Position numbers and translations under genes: made by a program. Below are positions 35,250 to 46,860 of a DNA stretch of 64,000 nucleotides, in pieces; position 1 is the first letter of the stretch; each line of letters starts with the position of its first letter. Below the pieces are notes generated by a model. That model was not told the DNA's origin. It searched no databases and was given only the letters and a program-made list of their open reading frames with translations. The stretch is from Humulus lupulus (Eukaryota > Streptophyta > Magnoliopsida > Rosales > Cannabaceae), in NCBI RefSeq assembly GCF_963169125.1, contig NC_084795.1, positions 277,646,122 to 277,710,121 on the forward strand, in the 5' to 3' direction.

Positions 35250-35515
35250 AACGTGATGAAACTAGTAAAAATGTATGAGTAATGAATCAATGTGATTATA
35301 ATCCCTAATATTTCTCGACTAATTATTAGGTGTAAGTTACTAAAAAAAAGACCCCCATTTTTAGTAATTAAATAATATAATATAAACGTGATGAAACTAG
35401 AAGAAATATATGAGTAATGAACCAATATAATTATAATCTCTAATATATCTCAACTAATTATTAAGTGTAAGTTTTAAAAGACCTCATTTTTAGTAATTAA
35501 ATAATATAATAATAA
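35250..35515. repeat. 135-bp tandem duplication
   Basis: Two adjacent copies start at about 35251 and 35386 with 'acgtgatgaaactag' and share 'ctaattatta' and 'tttttagtaattaaataata'. They lie just upstream of LTR copy 2. Confidence 0.85.
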
Positions 35516-35571
35516 CTAATATAAAAAAGGAAAATATTACAAATAAAATTTAAATCCGTTAGGAATTATAT

Positions 35572-35903
35572 AAGAAAGGGCAATAATGTTTTTCAATATT
35601 AAAACAGTAAAATAAAAAAAAATTGTAATGATAAATGTAAAAATCCCATATATATATCACAATTGAGTTTGGGCCTCAGTTAAATTTGTTGTAAATAACC
35701 CATGTTGCTTATGTTATAGAAAATCGCCAACATTATCTCATTCGAGCTACATGGGTTTACCATAAATAACACATGGTTACAATTTCTTTGGTGAGCTCAA
35801 AATTGATATACAAGAAATATCACAAACAATCTAGTGTTTTAGTCACAAATGTTAGAATATTATGGGCTTAAATTAATGTTTTAAAGTGTTTTAATTTATT
35901 AAA
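35572..35903 (+). repeat. LTR copy 2, left half (split by MULE-1)
   Basis: Homologous to 16310-16643. The last nine bases, tttattaaa (35895-35903), are the left target-site copy of MULE-1. Confidence 0.85.
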
Positions 35904-35958
35904 GAGAACTTAACATAAATATGGGAATCTTAACTAAACTTAACATATATATGGACAA
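35904..35958 (+). repeat. MULE-1 left terminal inverted repeat
   Basis: It pairs with 46232-46286. Both contain 'atatggga' and, further in, 'atatatatgg'. Identity is about 70% by eye. Confidence 0.8.
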
Positions 35959-36142
35959 AAAAATAATTAAGCTAAATATGGTAATACACGGTTAATACAA
36001 AAATATAAATATGGAATTCCCATAAATTAAACAAACAGATTCCCATAATTTTCTCGCCCACTGCCAATCAAGAAAATTTTTGTCCGCGTACAGCAATTCA
36101 TCGACCATTTTTTCCGATCACAGCTTCATATTCTCCATTGAT

Positions 36143-36242
36143 TCCGATCAAAATCCGATCAAGAACTGGTGGCTGCTACTCTCATCATCGTCTCCGATCA
36201 AAATCCGATCAAGAATTGGTGGCTGCTACTCTCATCATCGTC
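36143..36242. repeat. 50-bp tandem duplication in the MULE-1 leader
   Basis: Two nearly identical copies start at 36143 and 36193 with 'tccgatcaaaatccgatcaa'. They are in the 5' UTR of the transposase gene. Confidence 0.9.
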
Positions 36243-36976
36243 TCCTTTCTCCAGTCATCCAATTAAAAATTCAATTCAATTTCAGATCTTCTTCTTCTTC
36301 TTCTCCGGCAGATCTTCTTCTCCGATTACATCCCCTGCTTTTACGTTCGTTCACATCAGCAAAAGCAGAAATCCATCAACTTCTCTGATTTCTCAAACAG
36401 GTAAACAAATCTTTCTTCAAATATACGACATGCAAAATATTTACACAAAGAATCTGCAAATTACTTCCTGATAAAATTCTTGACTCAAACTACTTGTTTC
36501 AAAACTTTTTTAATTACACACGTGAAACCAGTTACATCACAAAAAAGTTCAACATTACATAATTCAAATATTACAAAATAATATAAAAATAACAACAAAA
36601 TAAATACAGAAACCAGTTACATACGAAAAATAATAATAATAACATTCTGCATAATAAATTATCATGAAAAATGTAAAAGTACAAACTGATTTATGATTAT
36701 GAAACCAGTTACACAATATAATTTTAACTTTGCATATTTGTAAATAAAAATAAAAAATAAAAATAAAAAGACAACACATTCACTAAAGTAACCAGTTACA
36801 CACACAAAAACAGAATTTAATGCAACATAAATAATTATGGAACCTGGAAAATAGTTCTCGATTCAGTAAAAGAAACCAGTTACTAAAATAATTTCAACAT
36901 TAATAATATTCATTCACTAACACAACAAGATACATTTTAAACATCACTAAAAATTATGTTGTGCTATATTGCAGAT

Positions 36977-39590
36977 ATGGAGACCATAATGACATTGATT
37001 CGTTTTGGAGGAAAATGGACAGATAGATATCAGTATGATGAGTACACCATGACTGGACTGATAATACCAACAAATTGTTCTCTAAACAATTTGGTTCATT
37101 TAGTGAAAACTGAAATAAAATGCAATATTCAAAATATTGAGCTGAGTTACCAGTTATTACCAGGTATGTCACCAATGAGATTACTCACTGACAATTCAGT
37201 CCTATTCTACATTGAGCTGAAAAAGAAGCAAAATGAAGTAACTGAGCTACCACTATGCATCACCACTATTGATCAAACAATAGCTGAAACTGTTCAACAC
37301 ACTACATATGAAGAAGAAACACAAAAACAGAACACAGATTTAGAAAAGCTAGTTCTTCAACTAAACAACGAGCAATCAGCTACAGAATTACAATATCACG
37401 AAGCAACCTACACGAGAAATAACCAGATACAAACCTTCCCAAATACTACAGACATAGATGATGATGTAGCAGAATTTATCATAGAGAGAACAGAAGAAAA
37501 CAAAAGAAAAAGAAAAGAAGAAACAGAAATTATAACTGATCATAAAATTTTCAAAGTTGAAGAAGGCCAGATTTATAAGGACAAAAAGCTCTTAAAATCT
37601 GCTCTATGTTATTATGCTATGATCCACAACTTCCAATTCAAGACAAAAAGATCTGAACCAAGAGAGTACCTGGTAACCTGTGTGGATGAAAATTGTAACT
37701 GGTTACTTAGAGCTTCAAAGTTCAGGAAAACAGATACATTTTAAATCAGAAAGTATGTAAAAACTCACACCTACTCCTTGGATATCATTATGGAAGACCA
37801 CAGGCAGGCTAATTGCAATGTCATTGGGGAACTAATAAAATCAAAATACATGTCAATAAAGAGAGTACACACACCACATGACATAATCAACGACATGCTA
37901 GATGATTTTGGTGTTTCAATGGGGTACCAAAAAGCCTGGAGAGCAAGAGAAAAAGCTTTAGAATTGGCAAGGGGAAACCAAGATGATTCATACCAAAAAC
38001 TTCTCATCTACCTTCACATGCTAAAAGTCTCGAACCCAGGTACAATTACACACCTGGTTACAAACAATACAGAACACTTCAAATATATGTACCTAGCATT
38101 TGCAAATTCCATCAAAGGATGGAAACACTGTAGGCCAGTCATTGTGATAGATGGAACTTACTTGAAGACATCATTTGGGGGAACTTTATTCACTGCTTCA
38201 ACAATGGATGCTAACAACAACATATTCCCATTAGCCTTTGGAATAGGAGACTCTAAAAATGATTCATCATGGTTATGGTTTTTCACAAAGCTAAAGGAGA
38301 CATATGGAGAAAGAGAAGGTACTGTTTTCTTCTTTATATTCTTATTGAAACAAACTAAACTCATAAAATTATCAGTTTAATAATAATCCAGCAATAAAAT
38401 AGAGAAAACAGTGTAAAAAAAAAAATTCATATAAATTAATGAAACCAGTTACTCAGTTAAGACATAATAACCAGTTACTCCATTGTGATTTTGCAAACAG
38501 GTATCAATCATTTCAGACAGGCATAAAAGCATAGAAAATGCTATAGACAATGTATACCCAAAAGCTTTCCAAGGAGCATGCATATTCCACCTGTTAAACA
38601 ACATTAAAGTCAATTTTGGTGTCCATGGGGAGGACCTAAACCTAAACTTTGTCAAAGCCGTAAAGGCATACAGGGTACAATCATTTGAGCACTACATGCA
38701 TGAAATAGACAAGATTGACACACGCATAAGACCGTATTTACAAAAAATTGGATATTTAACTTGGTCTAGATGCCATGCTCTAACAAGAAGATATATAATG
38801 ATGACATCAAATATAGCTAAATCAATAAATGCTGCATTGAAAGCTGCAAGAACGCTGCCAATCACTACAATGATGGAGGGCCTTCGAAGTTTAGTTCAAA
38901 AATGGGTATGGAAAAATGGTAACGAAGCAAACGGAACATTCACACAAGTAACAACAGATACTGAAACTGTGCTTAGAGAAAACTTTATTCGTGCCATTAA
39001 ATTTCAGGTACCTGACATATATTGAGCACTGAATATTATTTATCAAAACTTTTAGTAACCAGTTACTCAAAAATATCACAGTATCCAGTTTCTAACATGT
39101 GTTTCTCTACTAAAATAAACAGGTCTTCCCAGTAAACACTATACTGTATCAAGTTGTGGTTGAACAGAAAGGAAATTTTTTGGACAACCTAATGGAGAAA
39201 ACATGTGAATGCAAAAGATTCCAACAAGACGAAATACTGTGTGCACATGCAATAGCAGTATTCGCCAAAACACGGCTGAAAACATATGATTATGTTGCTA
39301 ATTACTACAAAACTACAACTATGAAAGCAACATATGACTCAACTGTTCATCCATTGCCAAATGAAAGCGAATGGACACTGCCAGAGACTTTAAACATAAT
39401 TTTCCTACCACCAAAATCAAGAAAACCACCAGGCCGCCCTAGAAGAAAAAGAATCAGATCTAGAGGAGAACCAAAGGTGCAAATAAAATGTGGAAGATGC
39501 GCGCAGCAAGGGCATAATAGAAAAACATGCAGGAATGAACCAATCCCAAAGCTGCGAAACACAACAAAGTCAAAGAAAATAGACAAATAA
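36977..39590 (+). pseudogene. MULE-1 transposase (mudrA-like, MULE + SWIM + CCHC)
   Basis: A 5' UTR intron (36401-36974, CAG/GTAAAC to TTGCAG) precedes the ATG at 36977. Exons: 36977-38318, 38501-39007 and 39123-39590. Order: N-terminal region beginning METIMTLIRFGGKW, a MuDR-type DNA-binding segment (GQIYKDKKLLKSALCYYAM), MULE transposase core (VIVIDGTYLK, then ISDRHKSI in exon 2), SWIM zinc finger (CECKRFQQDEILCAHA) and a CCHC knuckle (CGRCAQQGHNRKTC) with a basic tail. Faults: one in-frame TAA at 37742-37744, a phase mismatch of about 2 nt at the exon 1/2 junction, and Lys in place of the conserved Glu in the N-x-A-E-S-x-N block (NIAKSIN). The gene is nearly complete but probably dead. It would cut and rejoin the element ends. 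Confidence 0.88.
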
Positions 39591-40537
39591 TTTTCTAAAG
39601 AATAGATATACTACAATTTCAATATTTTCATTTGATGTAATAAAATTGTATCCTAATGTTTTCTACTTCAATAAAAGTACAAACTTTTTAAACATTTTAC
39701 ATTTTATAAACTTGATACTCAACTTCATGGTTCCAAACACAAAGATATTCCAAATCTGGAGACTCAAGTACCTGGTTACAACACATATTATAGAAGAAAA
39801 AAAACAGATACTATAAGTAAATTTAACAAACAACTACATATACATGTAACCAACGATTTAAAAACCTAATTATATAACCACAAATCTTTCACAAAAAACA
39901 AAAAAACATAAATATTATAAACTTGATGCTCAACTTCTAGGTTCCAACACAAGATATTCAAAAACTGAAAATTCAAGTACCTGGTTACAACACATAAAAA
40001 TATAAAAAAAAAAACAGTTACTATAAGAAAATTTAACAAACAACTATATATTAATAAAGCCAACTACTTAAAAAACCTAGTTATATAATCACAAATCGTT
40101 CACACAAAAAAAAAATACAACAAACATAAATAAATCAAAAAATAATTAAAAAAATAGAAATAAAAACTAAAGAAACAGTAACCAGTTACCTGAAACATAT
40201 AACTTTTACAATCTAACACAGAAGTAACCGGTTACACCATCTTCATACAATAATAATCGAAACCTATATGAAAAAAAAAACATGTACATAACAATATCTT
40301 CACACTTAAAAAAAAAAAATCACCAACTCTATTGAAAAAAAAACATACACATTAAAATAAAATACATTAAAAAAAACTTTATATTAAGCCAAAAGTTGAA
40401 ACCAATTCTTTACATTGACAAAAAAACATAAGTCCAGTACTAAAACAGTATCCAGTTACAAACCACAACTTCACTATTAAACAAAGAAAAAAAAAACATG
40501 GTCGTTAATACAGCTAAAAAAAAAAACTCCAACATCT

Positions 40538-43500
40538 CTACTTATAATTCCTCCTCCTCTTTGATTTCTTTGATGGAGCATCATCTTCTGTCTTGTACCC
40601 ACCAATCTGCTTCTTTTTTGCATGACTATACAAGTTAATGGCAAGATAATCACGATAGGTAGCAATTTTGGCAGCCATGTTGTTCGGGATGTCATCAATC
40701 TTCCCATGGATAAACAAATCAGCATACTTGATAACAAATACTCCACAATCACTGCAAAAAAAAAAAAAAAAAAACACAAAAACAACATATGAAATTCTTT
40801 AAAAACAAACAAAATAGAAAAATAAACAACAATATACAAAAAACCAGTTACTTACTTATCCTCTTGAAATGGCAAGTCTTTGGCAAAGTTAAAATCAATT
40901 GGATCCTTCTTCCCAACAGAATATGGACCAACATTCAAGTCCAAATCTTTCCTAGAACAATAAAAATCAAGAAAATCTAGAAAATATGGTAAAACAACAG
41001 AATAAGCCTTCACATATGGCAAAGCAATACTCTCATTCTTCTTCCTCGTCAAAGAATTGTAGACAGTTAACATCCTACTCTTAATGGAAAAGTGAATAAA
41101 AACCCAATGCAACTGAACCTTCACATGCACAGGAAAAAGAACATGATCCACATCCACCCAAGGAGTGTTACAAAACAAATATTCACCAATAATGTAATCT
41201 GAAATTAGGTTATCAAAACGAATGCTGCTTGAATCACATTTGGCTGCCACAAAGTTATCATACAAACCCTTGATAGTTGCATCAAACCAAGAGTCTGTAG
41301 TTGTAACCCTCTTGTTCAAACCATCAATCAACTTAATCTTCTTCCTCAAGTAATAAAAACATACATTTATCTGCTACAAAAAATAAATAAACATACAAAA
41401 GTTAGGAACCTGGATACTAGCCAATATATAATAAAAAAAAACAATTTACACACAGTACTAAAAGGAACCTGGTTACTTGCCTTAACCATGATCAACAACA
41501 AAAACAAAACATCTAAACAAACAAATACTAATTAATAAACATTATACCAAGAACCTGATTACTAGCCAATATATGATAATAAAAAAACAAGTTACACACA
41601 ATGCTTCAAAGAACCTGGTTACTACCCAAAATTTAAAAATAATTTACACACAGTACTAAAAGGAACCTGGTTACTTGTCTTAAACATGATCAACAAAAAA
41701 AAAAACATCCAAACAAACAAATACTAATAAATAAACATTATAACAAGAACCTGGTTACTTACAGTGTCCATAAGGTCCTCCCCACAAGTTTGAAGCTTGT
41801 AAAACCACATTTTCTCAGAAAATTTTTAACAAAAGAATAATCCATTGGTGGATTGATAATGTTATTGACATCAGAAAATTTATTCTTCCTTCAAAACAAA
41901 AAATATATATATATTAACAAACAATTAAATATCAAGAATAATAATATTAAACAAAATATAAAAAAACATACTTATTCTTAAAATTCATTTTATCCTCAAT
42001 CCAATAAATATAATCCAGGCAATCATTCTTTGAAACATTCTGCCCAATTTCATTTTCAAATGGAAGCAATCCTCTAACAATCACCACTGCCTCTCCCTTC
42101 CTCTTCACAGTTTCTTTTACTTCAGAAGAACCAAACTCAGTAACAAAAGGAGATTTGACATGAGTACTAGGTTTAGGCTCCCTCTTTTCAATAGCAACAG
42201 GAACCTCATCATCATCACCAACCATCACAACCTTCCAATCATCCTTACTCCCACTAAATATCTTTTCTCCTTTTGCATACTTAACAGTTTTATCAATAAC
42301 ACTCAAAATCTCTGGATCCGCATATACTTCTTCAAAACTTAAACCAACTGAACTAAACTCAGGCTTCTTTGTAAAATCCTATAATGAATAAAAATAAAAT
42401 CAATTACAACAAATTCAATTTTAAATAAAATAATACAAGAAACAAAAACAAAAATAAATTACAAAACCTTATCTCCATCCACAACATTTGACAACTCCAA
42501 CCCAGAATAAACAACATCAAAATTTTCATTTAAATCATTCTCGACACCCTAAAAGAAATAATGAAACTGGTTACAACAGTGACTGGTTACACTAAACAAC
42601 TACAAAAACACAACATACTATTAAGAAACATAAACCAGTTACCCTACTACCATCAGACTCTTCAGCTGAATCATTTCCACAATCCTAGCCAAAAAAAAAA
42701 AACAATCTGGTTACAACTTAAAATGGTTTAAAAAAACAATAAAGCATAAAAACAAACAAGTTACCTTAGAATCATCAGAAATAGGACTGGAAACATTATC
42801 AAAATCAGCTGGCTTTTCCCCTTCATTAAAACCAGCACTTTCATCACTTGTATTTGCAACTTTTTCAGAATTTTTTGCAACAAATTTTGCAATCATTGCA
42901 GATAAATCACTGAGTTTCCCCATGAACTCAGATCTCATAACTGCAATGTCACTAATAATAGTTTCTTGGCATGCTTTTATTGATGAGATTGATTCACAAA
43001 TCAATCTCAACTTTTCACTATCAACCTAAAAAAACAAAATAAAATACTTTACAAAACAGCCAAAAAAAAACATAAAAAGAAACCTATAAATTTAAAAAAA
43101 ATATATATATTTTTTTTTAACTAAAACAAACAACAAAACCAACCAATACCTGGGTACCCGGACTACTGTCTCCATCTTCAGCACACACCTTCGACAAGTA
43201 TAGAAGCTCAAACTTAAACTTCTTTACTGCCAGTTTCTTTCTCTCCTCAGAAGACGGATAGACATTCAGGATAGTCAACTGAATAAATTAAAAATATATA
43301 TATACAAAATCAAGAAAACTGGTTACCATCAACTGAAACCAGGTACACAAAAAAAATCCAAAAATGAATAAAACAAATTTAGCAAGAAACCAGTTACAAA
43401 ACAAAAAGATTATACCTTCTGATTGTTGAAAACCTTTCCCACCAAGTTTGCATAGAAGGCATTATCTGTACTCTTCCAATTCAACAAACGTGGAAATTTT

Positions 43501-45194
43501 TTCCCAACCCGTTGACAAAACTCAGGACTCAACTCAGCTATACTTTCATATATCCATACAAGAAAAGTAATGGGAAACCCAAGAAGTTTCTAAGGGTGAA
43601 GGCCAACCTTCCTATCAATGAACAGTCCATCAAAAATTTTATTCCCACCCTTCAAAGCAGTTTTCAAATAATGAAAACTCCTATCCCATACAAACTTGCC
43701 AAAACTAATATTTGCTAAATCAGAAAAATCTCGATCAACCATCTCAAAAAAGAAATCATCAACCAACTTATCACTAGTATAGTCGTACAAATAGTTAACT
43801 AGGATATGAACTATACCCAATTTGACAACATCCTCATCATCAACTAGATCCTTACTAATAAAAGCATTTCGTAATTCAGACTTTGACACCTTACCAACAA
43901 AACGGCCAAATATTTTTTTCTTAAACAAAACTTTCTTTTTTTGAAAACGACTTAAATCAAAATCACCATCACATCTAAGACCCGTAACTAGAGCAAACTC
44001 TTCAATAGAAAACCTACACACTCAACGACCAAGCTTAAACCACATTTCCTCTTCCTCCCTCTCATGAGAGACCTCTCTCAATAACACAAGTTGGGCAAGT
44101 TGAGTTTGAAAATGAATATCACATACTTCTAAAAAGTGCCCAAATGGGGTCTTCTTAAACAATGATTTCTGACTTTTCGTCAACTTAGATTTCAAGTCAG
44201 TAATGACACTCTTGTCATTAAAATGTTGAATCTTACTACCAAACCTCTTGGAGGGGTTTATCTTTAAATGAGCCTGCAGAAAAAAACAAAACAATTAAAC
44301 GTGTAACCAGTTTCAAAAAATATAAACATGAAAAATTGATAAGTACTTTACATTTATAAAACCACTTATATGTATTTAACTTTGTATGGTTGAAATATAC
44401 ATATAAAAAAAAAACAATTCATTCACTAAGGTAACCAGTTAAAAACTCATTAAGCAAAATCGTTCACTGTTATCTGCAAAGTAACCAGGTACATATATAA
44501 CCAGGTACACATGAAACCACGTACAAAAAAAAAAAAAAAACAGTTTAACAACAAAAATAACAATAAAACAAACACAAAACATAATTGAAAATTATGCAAA
44601 TTAACTACAAATCTACAAGAACCCAGATACACAACCATAAAAAAATAAAAATAAAAACAGAATCCACATGTAACCAGGTACAAAAAAAAAAAACAGTTTA
44701 ACAACAAAAGAAAGCACAACAATAACAATAAAACAAACACAAAACAGAATTGAACATTATGCAAATTAACTACAAAACTACAAGAAACCAGATACACAAC
44801 CATAAAAAAATAAAACAAACAGAATCCACCGAATGTGAAACACAATAACAGAAACATAAACAGATGAACAAGTTTTTATGATAATAATTAAAAAAAAATA
44901 AACACATACCACAACATGTTTAGTCTCATGAGAATCATCTCCAGCATCCTTACTACCAGATGCACACGAATCCTTCGTCTGTTTAACAGTGGAAGGCGAT
45001 TTACTTGTCTTCCTTGCAACAGAGGAAGGGGATTTACTTTTCTTCCTTGCAACAGACTTCAAATGTGTAATGTTACTCCTTTGAGGAAGAATCTCACCAA
45101 TATCATCCCCTACATTCTTCGATTCATCCTCTACTATACTAGAAATTTTCTTCTCAAAACCAGAAACACCACCGGTTTCTCCAGAGTGATCCAT
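40538..45194 (-). pseudogene. MULE-1 DUF1985 / Ulp1-like C48 protease gene (10 exons)
   Basis: Minus-strand exons with GT-AG borders and matching phases: 45194-44910, 44273-43416, 43278-43150, 43025-42765, 42684-42643, 42548-42468, 42378-41972, 41888-41763, 41370-40856 and 40751-40538 (about 970 codons). Exon 1 starts MDHSGETGG and holds KSKSPSSVARKTSKSPS. Exon 2 is a DUF1985 domain (VCRFSIEEFALVTGL). The middle exons encode an acidic, helical linker. Exons 8-10 form a Ulp1/C48 domain: EKMWFYKLQTCGEDL, the His in VQLHWVFIHF, Gln in LPFQED and Cys in NDCGVFVIKYADLF. The Asp position reads VYNSL, so Asn replaces Asp. Faults: TGA at 44022-44024, TAG near 43590 and a 1-nt loss in exon 8. Related Ulp1-like TE proteins are predicted SUMO-type proteases. 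DUF1985 links it to VANC anti-silencing factors. Confidence 0.87.
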
Positions 45195-46231
45195 GACAGA
45201 ACTTCGAAATGCACTGCATAAAAAAAAAACACAAATGAAAAAAGAATAACAGATATACATATATATAGAGTACAAATTACAAATAACTATCCATAAACTT
45301 CCCAAAAAATAAACTGATCAAAAACTGACAAAAACCCCACTAAAAAACTAACGATAAAATCGTGCACCAAAAATAAAAACCACCATTAACACAGATTAAA
45401 AAACAACCACCCACGACAGAAAAATATATAGTACAAAGCAAAATTAACAATCAATATACATTAAAAAAATAAAAAAAATAAACCCTGAAACCGAGTACTC
45501 ACCGATACGAAAACACCACAAAGAGGCACAAATCCACAACAAGAAACTTATAAAAATACTAAGAAAAAGAAAAAAAAAAAAAAAAGAAGAAATCAACACA
45601 AAATACCAAATGCTGAAGGAAAGAAAAAATTCGAACCAAACGATATATAAAAAACGTGATACTGAAGCAAACGGAAAAATACATACCTGAAACCAGGTAT
45701 TCACCGAGACGAATACACGCACAGATGGCACAAAATCGACAACAAAATACTCAAATAAACCCTAAAACAGAACGAAAACTAAGAACAAATATCACCCCTG
45801 AAGAAAACGTGATGCTGAATAAAATAAACTAATAAAATTGAGAAAACGTGATGCAGATAAAAACGTGATAGAGCATATGTACTCAAGTACCTGCATGCAT
45901 ACTGGGAATTGATTTCCTTACAAAAAAAAATTCAAAACAATAAAAATAAAAACACATAAAATGACTGAAAAGCCCTCACAAAAATCCACATAAATGCATA
46001 ATAAACAAATACTGAATTAAAATTTTCTCACAAAAATGTTTACCAAAATAATAAAAAAATAATAATAATAAAAAGACAAAAATTCCCTCATAAAAATACC
46101 CTTATAGAATAAAAAAAACGTAAACAAAAAAATATGGGATACAGAAACAATATTTTGATAAATATGGCAAAACAAAACCCATAAAAAAGGAAAACAACAA
46201 AAAAAAACCATAAAAAATGCACACACAAAAA

Positions 46232-46286
46232 AAAGCCATATATATCAAATTTTATTGAATTTTCCCATATTTCATGTAAATTCCTC
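46232..46286 (-). repeat. MULE-1 right terminal inverted repeat
   Basis: Inverted partner of 35904-35958. It is followed by the target-site copy tttattaaa (46287-46295). Confidence 0.8.
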
Positions 46287-46650
46287 TTTATTAAAATGTG
46301 GGTTGATGAATAGTTCTTTGTCGATTTAGCCCATGTAATTTTAAGTGATTTTTTATTAATGGACTTAGCATCAATAGTAGTCTAGTTAAAGCAAAAGTGT
46401 GAGTTTCTTAGTTAACTGAAGTATTTGATGAAGAGATTCAATCCAACTAGGATTTTGTAACTAGGTCCCCTCCTTAACTCTATAAATATTTATTGTCTCA
46501 TCATAATTGTATGTTCTGAAAAACTACTTCAGAAATAGAAATAGGGAGGAAGACTTAGTAAATTAGTATTGTACTAATCAATCTATATATTATCTCAATT
46601 ATCTCATGAATGGTCAATCGATCATGTATATCTTCTATGAATTTCTAACA
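46287..46650 (+). repeat. LTR copy 2, right half, with promoter and end
   Basis: Homologous to 16635-16986. It contains 'ctctataaatatt' at about 46480 as TATA region and ends in ...TTCTAACA. A Met-initiator-type primer site (TGGTATCAGA) follows at 46655, so this is a 5' LTR of a Copia-like element. Confidence 0.8.
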
Positions 46651-46860
46651 CATGTGGTATCAGATTGCCAATTGTATGTAATTTAAGACCTATTATTTGT
46701 GTTTAATCATGTGATTAATTAGAGATTCAAAATTAATAGATTTCATTAATGTTCTATGAATTTCTAACATGTGGTATCAAATTGCCAGTTGTATGTAATT
46801 TAAGACCTATTATTTGTGTTTAATCATGTGATTAATTAGAGATTCGAAATTGATTTCATT
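46633..46860 (+). repeat. 119-bp tandem duplication spanning LTR end and primer site
   Basis: The block from 46633 ('ttctatgaatttctaaca', then the primer site and leader) is repeated from 46752. The second primer-site copy reads 'tggtatcaaatt'. Each block holds 'acctattatttgtgtttaat'. Confidence 0.88.

Larger units (their letters stand above)
36524..45700. repeat. Dispersed GTAACCAGTTAC-type motif of MULE-1 (about 40 copies)
   Basis: The near-palindrome GTAACCAG(T/G)TAC, or its complement GTAACTGGTTAC / GTACCTGGTTAC, recurs through the element. Clear copies include 36524, 36609, 36701, 36788, 36872, 38051, 38441, 38467, 39055, 39768, 39977, 40178, 40224, 40448, 40841, 41465, 41611, 41663, 41747, 42563, 42579, 42631, 43314, 43335, 43386, 44481, 44497 and 44670, plus one-mismatch copies such as 41406, 41551, 42703 and 45689. 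Most lie in introns, the 5' UTR intron and the intergenic spacer. I noticed no comparable density elsewhere in the window. Confidence 0.9.
35904..46286. mobile_element. MULE-1: Mutator-like element with transposase and DUF1985/Ulp1 genes
   Basis: A 10.4-kb DNA transposon flanked by a perfect 9-bp duplication tttattaaa (35895-35903 and 46287-46295), the usual MULE length. Imperfect terminal inverted repeats of about 55 bp start GAGAACTTAACATAAATATG on the left and, inverted, GAGGAATTTACATGAAATAT on the right. Inside are two convergent genes: mudrA-like on plus (36977-39590) and DUF1985/C48 on minus (45194-40538). Non-coding parts are filled with a GTAACCAGTTAC-like motif. The uninterrupted host sequence is seen at about 16632-16650. 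Known MULEs with Ulp1-like genes include the Kaonashi/VANDAL-type groups. Confidence 0.95.

Noticed and set aside
36977..39590. Domesticated MULE-derived host gene (FAR1/FHY3- or MUSTANG-like)
   Set aside because: The gene lies within perfect 9-bp target-site copies and terminal inverted repeats, has an in-frame stop and a phase error, and is paired with a Ulp1-like TE gene.
44450..45305. Hydrophobic ORFs suggesting membrane proteins on the minus strand
   Set aside because: They translate A-rich intron sequence with GTAACC motifs into Phe/Leu/Val-rich strings. The real exon there is 45194-44910.
16310..46650. Copies 16310 and 35572 as 5' and 3' LTRs of one element
   Set aside because: The second copy is followed by a primer-binding site, so it is itself a 5' LTR. 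The first is cut short by the outer gypsy LTR. They are separate insertions or a tandem arrangement.
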